In this document: piece after piece, positions 20,840 through 32,671 of the stretch
Numbering within the stretch: position 1 is the first letter of the stretch
Layout: every line of letters begins with the position of its first letter
Source of the DNA: Cubamyces lactineus
Lineage: Eukaryota > Basidiomycota > Agaricomycetes > Polyporales > Polyporaceae
Assembly (NCBI GenBank): GCA_022376465.1
Contig: JACDTU010000017.1
Span: 434,001-498,000, forward strand
Reading direction: 5' to 3'
DNA length: 64,000 nucleotides
Position numbers and translations under genes: made by a program
The notes under the pieces: generated by a model
Database searches by the model: none
Told to the model about the DNA's origin: nothing
Seen by the model: only the letters and a program-made list of their open reading frames with translations

Positions 20840-23800
20840 CCTGGTGTGCGCCGAGCCACGACATACTGGACAGCCAAGAACCAGGCCAACTCTGTCTTGT
20901 GAATGTCAGCAACGCGCTTGACCCTGTGCTCCACTCTGTGCGGGCTCACCGACGTTCACCCAATATGCATAGCCCATGAAGTCGTCCGGAGAGCCCGCTG
21001 AACCCAGGGATTCTCCTTGGAAGCGGGAGTGTCGTAACGTAGAGACAACAGCCCCCCCGGCCTGGCACCCAAAACAGCCAAAATGAGGCTTGAGCGCAGG
21101 CGGCATCCTTGCGAGGGCTGCTGAGGGAGATACGTGACTGGCTGCACGTTGTCTATCGCGGGTTTGCGTGAGACCTTCGAGCTGCTAGTGCGAACCTGTT
21201 CATACGACTGTGAGCGGGTGGTGCTTCTACCAAGACAATGAGTTCGAATTGGCAAATCCGCGTTGTGCGGAGGGTGGTTCGAACAGGGCGCGCCCTAGGA
21301 GACGCACATGCTGTAGCGCCCTGCATAGGATACCACGTTCCTACTAGGATGATGTGCCTTTAAAACCTGGCCGTGATGTGGTAAATCGGCGGCGCCAACG
21401 ATGGCCACGAGGACATCCAACAGCGGCTCCTAGCATAGAGGTCGCTACCATGGAGAATGAAAGAGTGCAGTTCTGGCGTCGAGTGCTCGGCTTCGCGTTT
21501 CGTGCTGTGCTGACACTGATGGTGGCTCATTGTCTGAGGATGCACATATGTCTCTGGCTTCTGCTTGGCAAATGCTGCGGAGACGGGAGTACTGGAGGAT
21601 TGTTTCCGCTCCCGGAATATACGCTATGGGCACTAATCCCGATTCCAAACTGTTGCAACGGAGTTAAGTGGTAGCGTCTAGTGGGTTGCGATCTCAGCTT
21701 GCCTTAGTAAAGATGTCGGCCGCCGCGCGGGTCCTTACAGTCATTCAATATTTGATCTGAAGTCGAGTGTCAGTATTATGCCGCGATGCTCGTGTTCGGC
21801 ACAAACCACGTACTTTTTGAGCCTCAGAGATGGTAAAAGGGGCTGTCTATACAGACACCTTTGTACGACACAAGTAATCCTTGATGTCTGCATATTGGAC
21901 ACTCGAACCGCATGCCCATATGGTCGTGTCAGATGGTCGCCGTGATTACCATACAAAGTCGACTCTTGTAGAGGAGCATCACCCCAACTTCCTGTTGTCA
22001 ATTGTCTCCTTCATGGCGTTCAGTCCCCCGATGACCGCGCCGTTCATGAGGTGAAAGGTGGTTCAACACCTTCAGGCCCTGCCGCGCACTCTCGTCTGAC
22101 AAGATATCACAAGATATCGACGCTGCTCAGCTTAACACCTTGCGTCCAGGGCAAGTCCACGATGCCTCGTGAAGATCTGCACCGCGCGTAGCCTGGAGGG
22201 CCCTTCATGAACACCTTGACCTTGTTGGTAAGCACTAGTATCTATGTGGCACGCACGGATACGCGTATCCAGTCGGCGTGCCACCTTAGAGAAAAGCAGT
22301 GAGTTATCCCCCGCAGCGGCTTTGCAGTCCATGTACCCTCAACACGCACCGGCTCGAAGGACAGCTCCAGCCGATCAATTTGCGCAGTGGATACGTCCAT
22401 ACGTCTCCTCCCGCTTCTTCCGCACCGCACCACCGCACTGACAAACGAACGTGTACCGGTGTGCGTACCTATGGAGCAGCCCGCACAGCCCGCAGCAGGC
22501 CGAGATCCCGACACCTCCCGAAGGGACGCATCGGGATACCGCGATACCCCTGCTTGAGACGTCCATACCATCCAGACATGCATCCGTCGGTACATCTGAG
22601 GGCTTCTGCTCGATACCTTGGGCGCATCCTGTCTCCACTGGCAGCTCCGGGTATGGCGATATGAAATAGCTGAGAACACAGCAGATAGTCCCGGGGAGAG
22701 CCTCCACTACGTTCTCGCGAGAGATCTAGAGAAGCTAAGGGTGCCCCTTTTGACTCGCTTCTCGTTGGGGCCAGCCTGGCCGCAGAAAGCTTAACAGACA
22801 ACGAGCATAAACGGGAACACGCACGCACCGATGAGACGACCGACCATCGCGCCCGGCCGCCAACAGCCCAAGCGGTGAAGGTGCGGTATTCTTGCTATCA
22901 TGCACCGTCGCGGCTACACCGTACTACCCGTGCGAGCGGGCGGGAGGCGCGCGCTTCTCTTCCGCAGCGACGAACCACGAAGGGACGCGAGCGCCGCTGT
23001 GTACAGTAGCCTCATGGAACGCGAAGCTTGCATTCATGCAGCGATCCGCCGGGAGGCGAGTTGCTTCGCGCTAAATCTATGCCCGCACAGGGGACTCCGT
23101 CGCGTCGGGCATTGGGTGGTAGAACGCGCCGTGGGCGTCCCGGCTGCAAGATAGCAGGCGCGCTGCTCGATATGGCGGAGGTAACGCCCCTGGCGGCGCG
23201 TCATTGCGCGAGAGATGGCACGGCAGGGAGACGAGGCTGACGACCCTGACGAATTGGCCAGTTGGCGCGGTCGCGAAGTGATCAACGTGCGCTCGTTTCC
23301 TGGCTGGGATGCATCGCTTAAAACGCGCACTCTCAGGAGGAAGCCACCGACTTTGGGGTTGCACCCACTCTTCATTACGGCAGTCAGTGGCAGTACCATA
23401 TCGTCTTCACCTTGGAACTCCGGCCTACCTTCGTCTGCAGAGTTTAGTTGACGCCTGCCAGAGTGAACGTTAGAAGTTGCTTCTGCAGCGATTGCGATAC
23501 CGGAAAGCTCGGGACGAAGACAAAGACAAACTTCCTGCAGATATCGCGTCAGCCTGGAATGACTCTGAGGAGGGCTGCAAAGGCTCTGCCAGTGCCTCTA
23601 TCGCCGCCTCTGCCCTGTTCTGCACCGCGCAAGAACTCACCGTTATCTGGATGATAGCGCCCATGTCACGTCTACGGTTCCATACCCATGCTTGTCCTTC
23701 TCATCGCTCCCATTCAAGGAGTCCCATATCTTGCACCGCAACTCTTCCGCTTCTCCCGTGTTCTTCGGGTTCGTGTCCAATCCCAAGGGATCAGGAGCAT

Positions 23801-26800
23801 AAGCACCCATGCTTCAGCACTCTCCGGGTCTCCGGCCGTGGCTCTTGGTCGTAGCGATGAGGAAGCTGAGACGTGAGGAGCTTCCAAAGGAGGAAGATAT
23901 GCAGATGAGACAGAAGACGTACACCTGTTCTCCACGAGGTCAGTAAATTGAACTTTTAGTAGCTGTACCAACCAAGCATACGAGGGGCCGGTGTTGTCAT
24001 ACAATGATACATGACACTCGTCATCGTCTAATAGCCGGAATGACCGACTTACTAGATGGGGTAAGGAGGCGGGGCGCGCGGGTGCTTCTCGGGGCTCGCT
24101 TGGAGATAAGCGACGGCCTTGTAGCCACTTCCATTGCGCCTTGACTCTCCTCGGGGCGGGTGGCCTTTACGCATGCTTCGAGCTTCTACGCACGCACGCT
24201 GATAGCCCAGCGCGCACCTTACAAGGCATAGTCCCATCAGCCCATCCGCCTTCGCCTTCGTCTTCGTCGCCTCGGGCGGTCTACCCGTCATCGTTCTGGA
24301 ACGACGCCCCGGTGAGTAAACAGCGCGCTAGATGCCCCGAGATTGCAGGACAGGATCCAGATCTGGGCCGCCGGTTGGAGTGTTGCCCTAGACGAGCTCG
24401 ACCTGGAGACTCCCTCATGTCCACAGTTCTCTACCTTCTCACAACGATTCGGGTTCGCAAGCAATGTGTCGAAATAGGCCAATACGTGGCGCTTCAAATC
24501 CTAGACTCTGGTCCACTCTATGAGTACTCACAGATTCGCATGTCGACCCTCGAGTCAGACCACAAGCCGCCGGCAATTGGTTCCAACGCCTCGACCATCA
24601 AAAACCCAAGATCTTCTGCGGAGTGCTCAGGCGCACTATCGACACCACTGCAGTGGTCCAGTGCTCCTCAAGCTCCGCTAGCTAATCGTCCGGGTAAAGC
24701 GCGTTCGGAGTCCGCTGATTGATAGCACACTGGCGCGGAGCTTTTAGGCTGAGTCGCAAAACTTATGGGTGCTTGTGGCGCCCTAGAAAGAGTGTATGGG
24801 CTAAGATCAGTGAGCCCGCTATGCCTGACGGAGTTCAAACTGATAAGTGTTAGTGCTTACCTCCAACATCCAATCAGTTGTAACACGATCCGCCTTCCAA
24901 GCAAGCCGCTCGAGTGCCGGCGTCGGCGTCGTTGAGACAGAGGGGCTGAGGTAGCTCAAGTAGGATTTCCGGCCTATCGACGTGCAAGCCGGGCTTGAGA
25001 TCCGGATCATAACGAGGTTGAGGGTCCTCATAACGTTGACACCTCACATGGACTTCGAAGTGCTGCACGGCGACCACACGACGGTTGCTCCACAACCACA
25101 CGCTAACAGACGGTGGGAAGGCCGCGAGTAGGCTCAGTACGGAAAACGGCTCCTCCAGCACGGTCTGAACGAGACGGCCCCATAGAATGGGAGAACGCAT
25201 ACCTGTAGAATCGACTCGGACGCCTGAGGAAATCTGACATACGCCGTCTTTTGTGGCACGGCGTACCCGCCACTGCCCGCTCCTAGCCCGGAAGTGGCCC
25301 GAAGTACAAAGGCCGCAGGCGCGGCGTACCTGCACCGTGGCGCGCCGCACGACGTCTACTTCACTGTTGAGTGCCCATCATATCTGCACGAACGTGCGGC
25401 GTCTGCAAGAACAGATGCCTATCTGCGGCGCGCCGGGCCACAGCGTGTCCAGCTCGATGTGGCTGGGCATCTACCCAACGTTTATCCCTGCGCATCGACC
25501 CAGGGGCACCAAATACCATACCTATTGTGCAGATTAGCCTACGGATGGGAACGATGAGTGCCGAACCCGCAAGACGTTTCAGATCTACAAAGGGGCAATG
25601 GACACACCTGTAGAAAAGATGAGCACGACGAAGGCCGACGGTAAACGGCAGGCGACTCTACTCCTACAGGCTTTGGTTTACGTACTCTGGCACCGCGACG
25701 GCTCGGGACGCGAGCAACGATACGAGGCGCGATGAAATCGGACGAGCGTCGTATGCCCTGACTTTCTGTTCGGTAACTTGATTGAGGGCGGAGGGTTTGT
25801 CGTCTCGCATGCCAAGCGCTGTCCCTGCAAGGAATCAAGTGACTCCGAGGGAGACTTTCGACGGAAAGAAAATCAGTTGCCTTGATTTACAACTCAGGAG
25901 AGCGTGGAAATCGTACAGTAATGTTTGTATGCGTATGCATGTGATGCATGTGGTCTACTTGGCTCCGTGCAAAACGGTGAATAGAACGAGCCTGGGAATG
26001 AAGTCAGGCAAAGGCTACAATACCAAACCTTTTCAAGCGCAGTAGCAGTGCGCTTGGAAAGCACCTGCTTGAAGGTTGAGATGGTCACCGTAGTTGCCGT
26101 GACTCCGCCTTCGTAGGCAGGAAGCGCGTATGGGCCACCGGCAAGTCCGGAGAGATCGACGGGATGCACGGTAACACCCTCCGGGCAGCATCACCCCAAA
26201 CCAGCGAAGTGACATGGTCCGGACGAGTCACAGAGCAGATGCCAGACTGGACCGACAGCCCGTCCTCCGGTCGGCCGTCAGCCGGCAGGATTCGAAGGGC
26301 CGCCCGCACACACCGCCGCCCTCCGAAGAGGCGCACTGAGAAGTCAGACTACGTCCACGGTCGACGGCCCTCGGACGGGTGACGCGACGGGAAGAACGAG
26401 GGTACAGGGAGAAGCACGGCGGCGGGCGTGGGCGCGGGTCCAAGCGTGAGTGGCGCATCATGTCGCACGCCGGGACGTGCGAAGCTTCTTCGAAGGGACC
26501 TGCGCACGATGCAATCGCACTTCTGCAGAAGCACCGCGCGTGCGTGCGTGCATCAGCGCGTTAAGTTGAAGTTCGAGCGTGTCGAGTACTGTACTCGAGA
26601 GCTGCTGCGGCAGTAGACCTCTATATCGTCCAGACTCAGGCTGTTCTCGCCCGATGTGCTTTCTCCGAGAGGGTTGGCCGCGAGTGAGGCGCTTCGGGAG
26701 AGATGGATCGCGTGCTGTAGTAGCTTGCCAGCGAACGTTGGTCGGGCAAGAAGCGCGCCGCCCACGCAGAGCACGGCGAGACGAAACCTAGTAGTGCCAT

Positions 26801-29800
26801 CGGCCGGCTTTAGCTGCAGCTGCGACAGGCTCTCTATAGAAGGGCGCGTACTCAGCGTAGATCCCTTGCCAAATGAACAGGCTAGACGCACACGCCGCAC
26901 ATGCCACGCAGGCAGGACAAGCTATTGCCTTTCTGACGCCGCTCGGCGGTAACCGCGCGTTGCGCGGTCATACCGTATCCCGCGAACCCGTGCCGCCGCC
27001 CTGGCTCGCTATTCCTGGGGGGACAGGACCTCGGCAGGTCTGCACATCTGACAGATTGCTCGGTATAGTAGCCTCATGGTCGTCGACCCCTCGGCATCCG
27101 ACGTCAAGCCCGCTCCCGTTTGAGGGAATCTGCTCGCCGATACTTGACCCTTCACATGATTACGACTTGCGTCTGGCCCGGCGACCAGTCACGTTTGTCG
27201 GCGCGGTGAACTCCTGAGCGCGGCATGCATGTCGTCCATGGCCAATGGGAGCAGCGTGCGAGCGCTGCGCGGTCTGAACGCCAAGGGCCGGGGATGAAGA
27301 TCTGATTGGTTTAGTGAGCGTAGTCCAATGGGTAGCGCGGATTCGGGGCGTTAAACCAATAGCCAGCCATCCGTCGCAAATACTTCCTATGTGCGCACCG
27401 CATCTCGCTAAGAACGGTCACGCTGGCCAATTTACGGTACGTCCGCCAGACTGCTGGCTCTCGAGCGTGTTCTGTGCCAGGTGTGATCAGAGCTGCAGGG
27501 GAATTCCGACCGAGCAATACGACCACACGGAGGACTAGCGTGAAGGGTGGTTGACATACGGTGAGCTTCGCCTAGTGTTCGAGCCGTGTGGACTTGCACC
27601 TGTGACTGATCATGTATCAAGTGTCTTGGGAAAAATGCACAACAGCGGAGCGGCGATTGGGTTCTAGCTTTGGACGCGCGGAATATGTTCCGTGCGAGGC
27701 CGCCCTGCGCGCGATACTTCCCAATGTGGTGAAATATCGCGGATATTGAGCGATGCCCGTGAGTGCCATAGACGGACTGAACAGCTGTGACCTGGTCGAT
27801 TGCTTGCGAGATGCTGGCCTTGCATCGAGCTGTGTCCGAGATGGTCATCCCGGAGCCTCCTCTGCGAATCGTCGGTTTCCTAGCAGACCCGGCATTCTGA
27901 TCGAGGGGCGAGATGGGGCCCTCTGTCTGTAAGCGCGCGCAGAGGCGAAGAGCATCGCTATAATTACCATGGCATGTTCGAGGTAAGCCTCTTCAGCTGT
28001 CCATCGACGTCCATAATCCAGCACGGTCCACGATCCGCCCTCGCGATATCGCGGCTCCGGAGCGCTTCAATTCAGAAAGTCGTGACACCGTGTGGTCTGT
28101 TCGCGACATGTGGGTCAGCAGCCGTTGCACCTCATCGCAGGATCCCGTCCGATGTTCCGCGCGAGCAGACAGTTCTTATAGTACGTCGGCAGATTCGCGC
28201 TAGGGTGGTGTCAATGTCAGTATACGCTCTTCTGAATGTGGGGAACACGCGACTCAACATAGCATATAGCTGTACCGCGGCTGGATGTCGATATCGTCCG
28301 AACGGGTTGCGATCGTTGCGCCGCAATGGTGCGGGTCCGGCGGCGCGACGTTTGTAGCTTAAACAAGTTGAATCCGTGTAATGACGGAATAGACGGCACA
28401 CTGTTTTTGGGAGCATCATGCAACTTCAAGCACACTGCTACGTCAATGGCACGGTGTTTTCCCGAATATCCGGAGCCTGAGCCAGGACGTTGACGAGCGT
28501 CCAGGTTTGCCGTCGGAGTTCTGGAGGCGTAGCATATGTCCTTCCCAGGGTAATTTTGTCGTGGTGCCCATTCCGTGCGCATATACACCAGAGAAAAGCC
28601 TCAGAAAACATAGATGGTGGTTGTTCAAGTTGTCCCTGGTGGCGCCGGTCGCCTAATCGAGAGAGGGTACGGCAAGTGCCGGTGTTCGTACAAGCGCCCT
28701 CAGGCTACACGTCGCGTGGGACTTTGTCCTTTCCTTCTTACACCCACGAAACCATCCACTTCCTGAGAACATTTAGTAACATTTAGTTCATACACCCAGG
28801 TGTCCTCTTCAGCATTCACCAACTTTATCCACAAGACGAAACGAACGCGGCGGATCCTGGTGCAATATGTCAACGGGTACCGCCATCTAACCTTCTCCCG
28901 CACTCTCCAGAGGCAGGCGCAGCTACCGCATCGAGAATACAGCAGAGCTTCGCGCCCGGCTTTATCTCAAAATACACGGGCTTCTTCCCGGCGCCGACAC
29001 GACCGGTTCAGAGGGGACGCACGAAGACGGGCGAGCCCGGCGACCCAACACAGCGCCCGCTCGCGGCCCTGAACGCCCTCGCGTTCGCCCATTCAGTCGC
29101 GCTGACGTCGGTACGGCAGCCTGAATTTGATTCGTTCCAGAATCCGGCTCGATATGCAGAACTTACTTTGTGCGCGCGCTCGCCAACGCTCCCGCCGTAG
29201 GTTCGCGAGTGTGCGGTTTGATACTGACCGCCAGGTTCACGAGCTCGGCTTCGTCGTCGTCGAATGCCGTTCATGTCGACCATGTCCGCCAATTGAGACG
29301 ACCGCACGATACTCTTCTCTGGCATTTCGCTCCGACTGCGGTCGGCTCTTGCTGTGGTCTGCACGGCTTCTTGAAAAGAGTAAGAACCTCGGACGTTTAC
29401 GAAACCTGGCAAGGCACGTCGATCGGGTTGACGCTGCAAGACCCTTCAGGACCCACAATTGGCTCGTACCACCCAAAGCAGTAGACGGTGGGCAAGTCCC
29501 GTGCGAATGCGCTCCTAGGCTGCATTGTCCTGCCGTACGCCAAAGGGCCCATCGAGAGTGCTGTGACGCCCAGCGTAACGGCACTGTGCAGCGCGACCTT
29601 CGTCGTGTCTCCTGTTTTGTCAGCTCTGTGCCTTCGACTGCGCGCCAGACCATTCGGTCCTGCTCTCGGCGGCGTTTGTCGCGCTACGGGCTCGCAGCAG
29701 GTAAGTTTGACATGGCATTGTGTGGGAGGAGCACACACTGCACCCGAAGCAGACGGACGATCCCTCATCATGCCAGACACGCGTAACGTACGCCGTCTGG

Positions 29801-31280
29801 TGAGCACGGTCATTAGGTCCAGCGTTTACCACAATACACGAACTCGGTGAACGGAGAAGAAAATCCCTCACCCACCCAGGAGGAAGAAAGACCAATGATT
29901 CTCACAAACCCGCAGAATGGCTCTCCGCTCCAAACCCTCCAGCCGCAACCGCCCATGACCTCCGGCCAGCTAGGTGCCCACTCGAACCTGATCTTGCGCG
30001 CCAACCCCGATGGTCCCCATACGTGATGATACTCAGGGACACTACGACTGGAGTTCTGCCCAGGCCCCGGAATCTCCGAAGCCGCACCGAACATGATGAT
30101 GACGCCCTGGAGCGCGTCCCGCGAGTGTCTGCGCCATGAGGCCTGGGGGCTGAGGACCGGAGCCGCTCGCCGCTGAGCACTCGCTACTGGCGAACCCGGC
30201 GAGCGAGCTTCCGGATGCCCTCTTTGAACGAGAAGCTGCCGCGCGGCGCTCGGTGCTCGCCACTGCGACTTCGCGTTCGCGCTCTCCCCTGGCGCATGTC
30301 CTCTCCTGCGCGCGGAGGTGTGTACCCCATTTGTGCCCGATTTGCGCCGCGGTCGTCCACGGGCCTATGGTGAAGATGAGGGAGGACGCGCGTGGGCCGC
30401 TGCCAAAGCGCGCGCCGACTCGCTTCGTGCGCTGCTCTGAAGGACATACGGAAAACTTCATTGGTGCATTCGCTTGCGTTCGGCTAGCGTGTGCAGCATG
30501 GTCTCCTTCTAAGTTCACTACTCATAACTCGCGCGCGTCTCGCGCAACCGGAGTCCTATTCTTCAACTGTCCAACATCCTCGCCTATGAGAGCACTTAAA
30601 TTCAGAGGCGCGCCATACTTAGAACTCATTGACTCTCGACTCCCAAGTCGAACTGAAACGTACGCGCCGCTGCTACCGCCGCCTCCTGAGCAAATCAGTA
30701 AAATCACTGATTCCACATCCCAACCGCCCTGTTCCTAGTTGCTAGTTGAAATTCCAACAAGCCCAGGGCGGGCGCGCAGGGTACATATTCCGCGCCACTG
30801 TGCGTCTCTCATCTTCCCTAGGAGGATCTGGGAACACCGTCCGCGCTGTGCAGTATGCACTGATCAGAGCATTGGGCGTTACTCCTCCGGGCGGCTAGGC
30901 CCGGGCTTGAGCTGAGCGCGAAGTTCGAACGCTGGTCGTGGATTTGCGCTGAGCGCTTTGGCAATGTTGAGAGGGCGGTGGATCCGGGTATTCCGGCGGC
31001 GTCGGTCGTGTCTGAACGGGGATTGTGACATCTTGCAGACTTGCACGACGTTCGTATGCCCGGCCTTTTGCCGGTCATGCACCGGAGGAGCCTCTCTATG
31101 GTGGTCAAAGTGTACATTTATTATTTATAGCGCGCATGTCGCCTTATCGCAGCGCACCGCCACATTAAAGCACGCACATGAGTAGTTATCCTACACAGCG
31201 CACGCAATTGCGACAATGCAGCGCGCGCACAGGCTAGCGCCAGAGGACTTGGAACTTAACCCTGCCCAATCAGGCAATCC
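20840..31280. other. 10.4-kb stretch without a supported gene
   Basis: On neither strand do I find a domain motif, an exon chain with consistent splice phases, a tRNA, poly(A) tail, target duplication or terminal repeat. Open frames are short, overlap in several frames and end randomly. Small features include a tandem ACAAGATATC pair near 22098-22120. The sequence could be decayed transposons or non-coding intergenic DNA. Given the dense gene spacing at 2.7-8.1 and 16.4-20.7 kb, the absence is notable. Confidence 0.5.
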
Positions 31281-31287
31281 CAAAAAG

Positions 31288-31364
31288 TAGGCAGAGGTAA
31301 ATTCGAACCGGCGACCTCAAACGCTAGGCCTTAGACGCGTTACCAGCTCAACCAAAGAGCCACT
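31288..31364 (-). ncRNA. tRNA-like Pol III unit (tRNA pseudogene or SINE head)
   Basis: The minus strand has an A box (TTGGTTGAGCTGG, complement of 31343-31355), a perfect B box (GGTTCGAATTTACC, complement of 31296-31309) and a T5 stretch right after (complement of 31282-31286). The acceptor ends pair only partly (GGC with GCC), and the T stem does not close, so it is not a working tRNA. A tRNA-derived SINE head or decayed tRNA is the best reading. No poly(A) or target duplication was found. Confidence 0.5.
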
Positions 31365-31843
31365 TGAAATGGTGGTATGTAGCAGGGATATATCCCTTTC
31401 ATTAGCGCTTATGCTTGCTTTTGCCAGTGCTGTGGTAATCAAGCACGATCAGTGTTCGACTTGGTGACTATAAGCCCACTATTGGTACCGGTAGCCGTCC
31501 ATATACCATGGCGGTTTCCTCTCGCCTCTCCTCACTACTACCTATTTCCACTGATATATACCCATGTCCTTGACACCTTTCTCCTATCCTGCAGTCCTAG
31601 AACCATACTCACACATAAACCATTTGTTCAAGTTCAGATTCAAACTCACATATAAATCACACTATTAACATATAGCATCTTGGGCTATCTGGGGGAGATA
31701 TCTACAGCATGGGCCAAAATACTAGAATATGATCGGGGCTCTTTCGGACTGCGTCTTGTACCTCGATGTGTGAACCAAAGTCATAGGAAGCAATACCTGC
31801 CTATGTTATGCTAATAGTCAATATATGCCTTTAAAAGACTTTG

Positions 31844-31980
31844 TGGCTGAGTTGGTGCGGCGTCTTCTGGTTTACGCTCGAGGTAAGGGTATAGCTCACT
31901 GACGCCCGTCGGAGTGCTACGGTCCGTGAACCGCCAGCCTCAGGAGGTCGCCCGTTCGATTTCCTGAATATCCACTTTTT
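31844..31980 (+). ncRNA. Second tRNA-like Pol III candidate
   Basis: An A-box match TGGCTGAGTTGG at 31844-31855, a B-box match CCCGTTCGATTTCC at 31951-31964 and a T5 terminator at 31976-31980 lie in order on the plus strand. The A-to-B gap of about 95 nt is long for a tRNA without a large intron. A weaker inner start (GGGTATAGCTCAC at about 31885) pairs with AATATCC near the end in six of seven positions. Possible SINE or decayed tRNA. Confidence 0.3.
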
Positions 31981-32671
31981 GCGACATACCTTTATTAGGT
32001 AGGGTTTAGTCCCAGATAAATTGGCGGTGGCGTGCGCGCGCGCTGCGTTGCTGTATTGATGTGCGCTTTGTAAGAAAATACCTACAAATGTGCTCTAACG
32101 TGGCAGTGCGCTGCGATAAACAGGATGCGCGCTAGAAATAATAAATGTACAAACGGAGCGTCATACCTCTCCATCTCGCCGCCGCCCACCCCAATTCTGC
32201 AAGTTTACAGTGTAAGACATGGCGCTGTATCCTTGTGCAGCGGCATTGGTCCGTGACCACCCACCCGAAGTTCGTCGACGCCGATGCGCGATCTGCACAA
32301 CTCAAAGAGTGTCCCTCGCGACTTTGGTCATCGCGACACCCCATTCGCCATTCATCCCATCGTACCTGCGTCTGGTATCGAATGTGTAAACATGATGTCC
32401 TCTATCGTAGCGCCATGTAACCGAACAATATTCTCGTGTGTGCAACATGAAGTCCATTGCTTTCGTCATCCTCATCTTATCGGACGAATGCGAATGTCTA
32501 AACGAAAGCGTACGCTGAGCGAGGGTGGACAGGGCGTGCCTCGATGCCGTAGTATGTCTACAGATATAGGAGCGGATACTGCAGCAAGCTCCGTCCTTTG
32601 CTAAGTCCAGGTCCACACTCGTGTCCAAAAAAGCAGAAGGGAAATGCAAGGAATGCGTATGCCTACACCCG
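31981..32671. other. Intergenic and 3' UTR side of the glucanase gene
   Basis: Comparatively A/T-rich at its left end. It should hold the 3' UTR of the minus-strand exo-glucanase at its right end. No gene is seen. Confidence 0.45.

Noticed and set aside
29127..29850. Overlapping frames on both strands as a decayed transposon
   Set aside because: I looked for reverse-transcriptase, integrase and transposase motifs and terminal repeats and found none.
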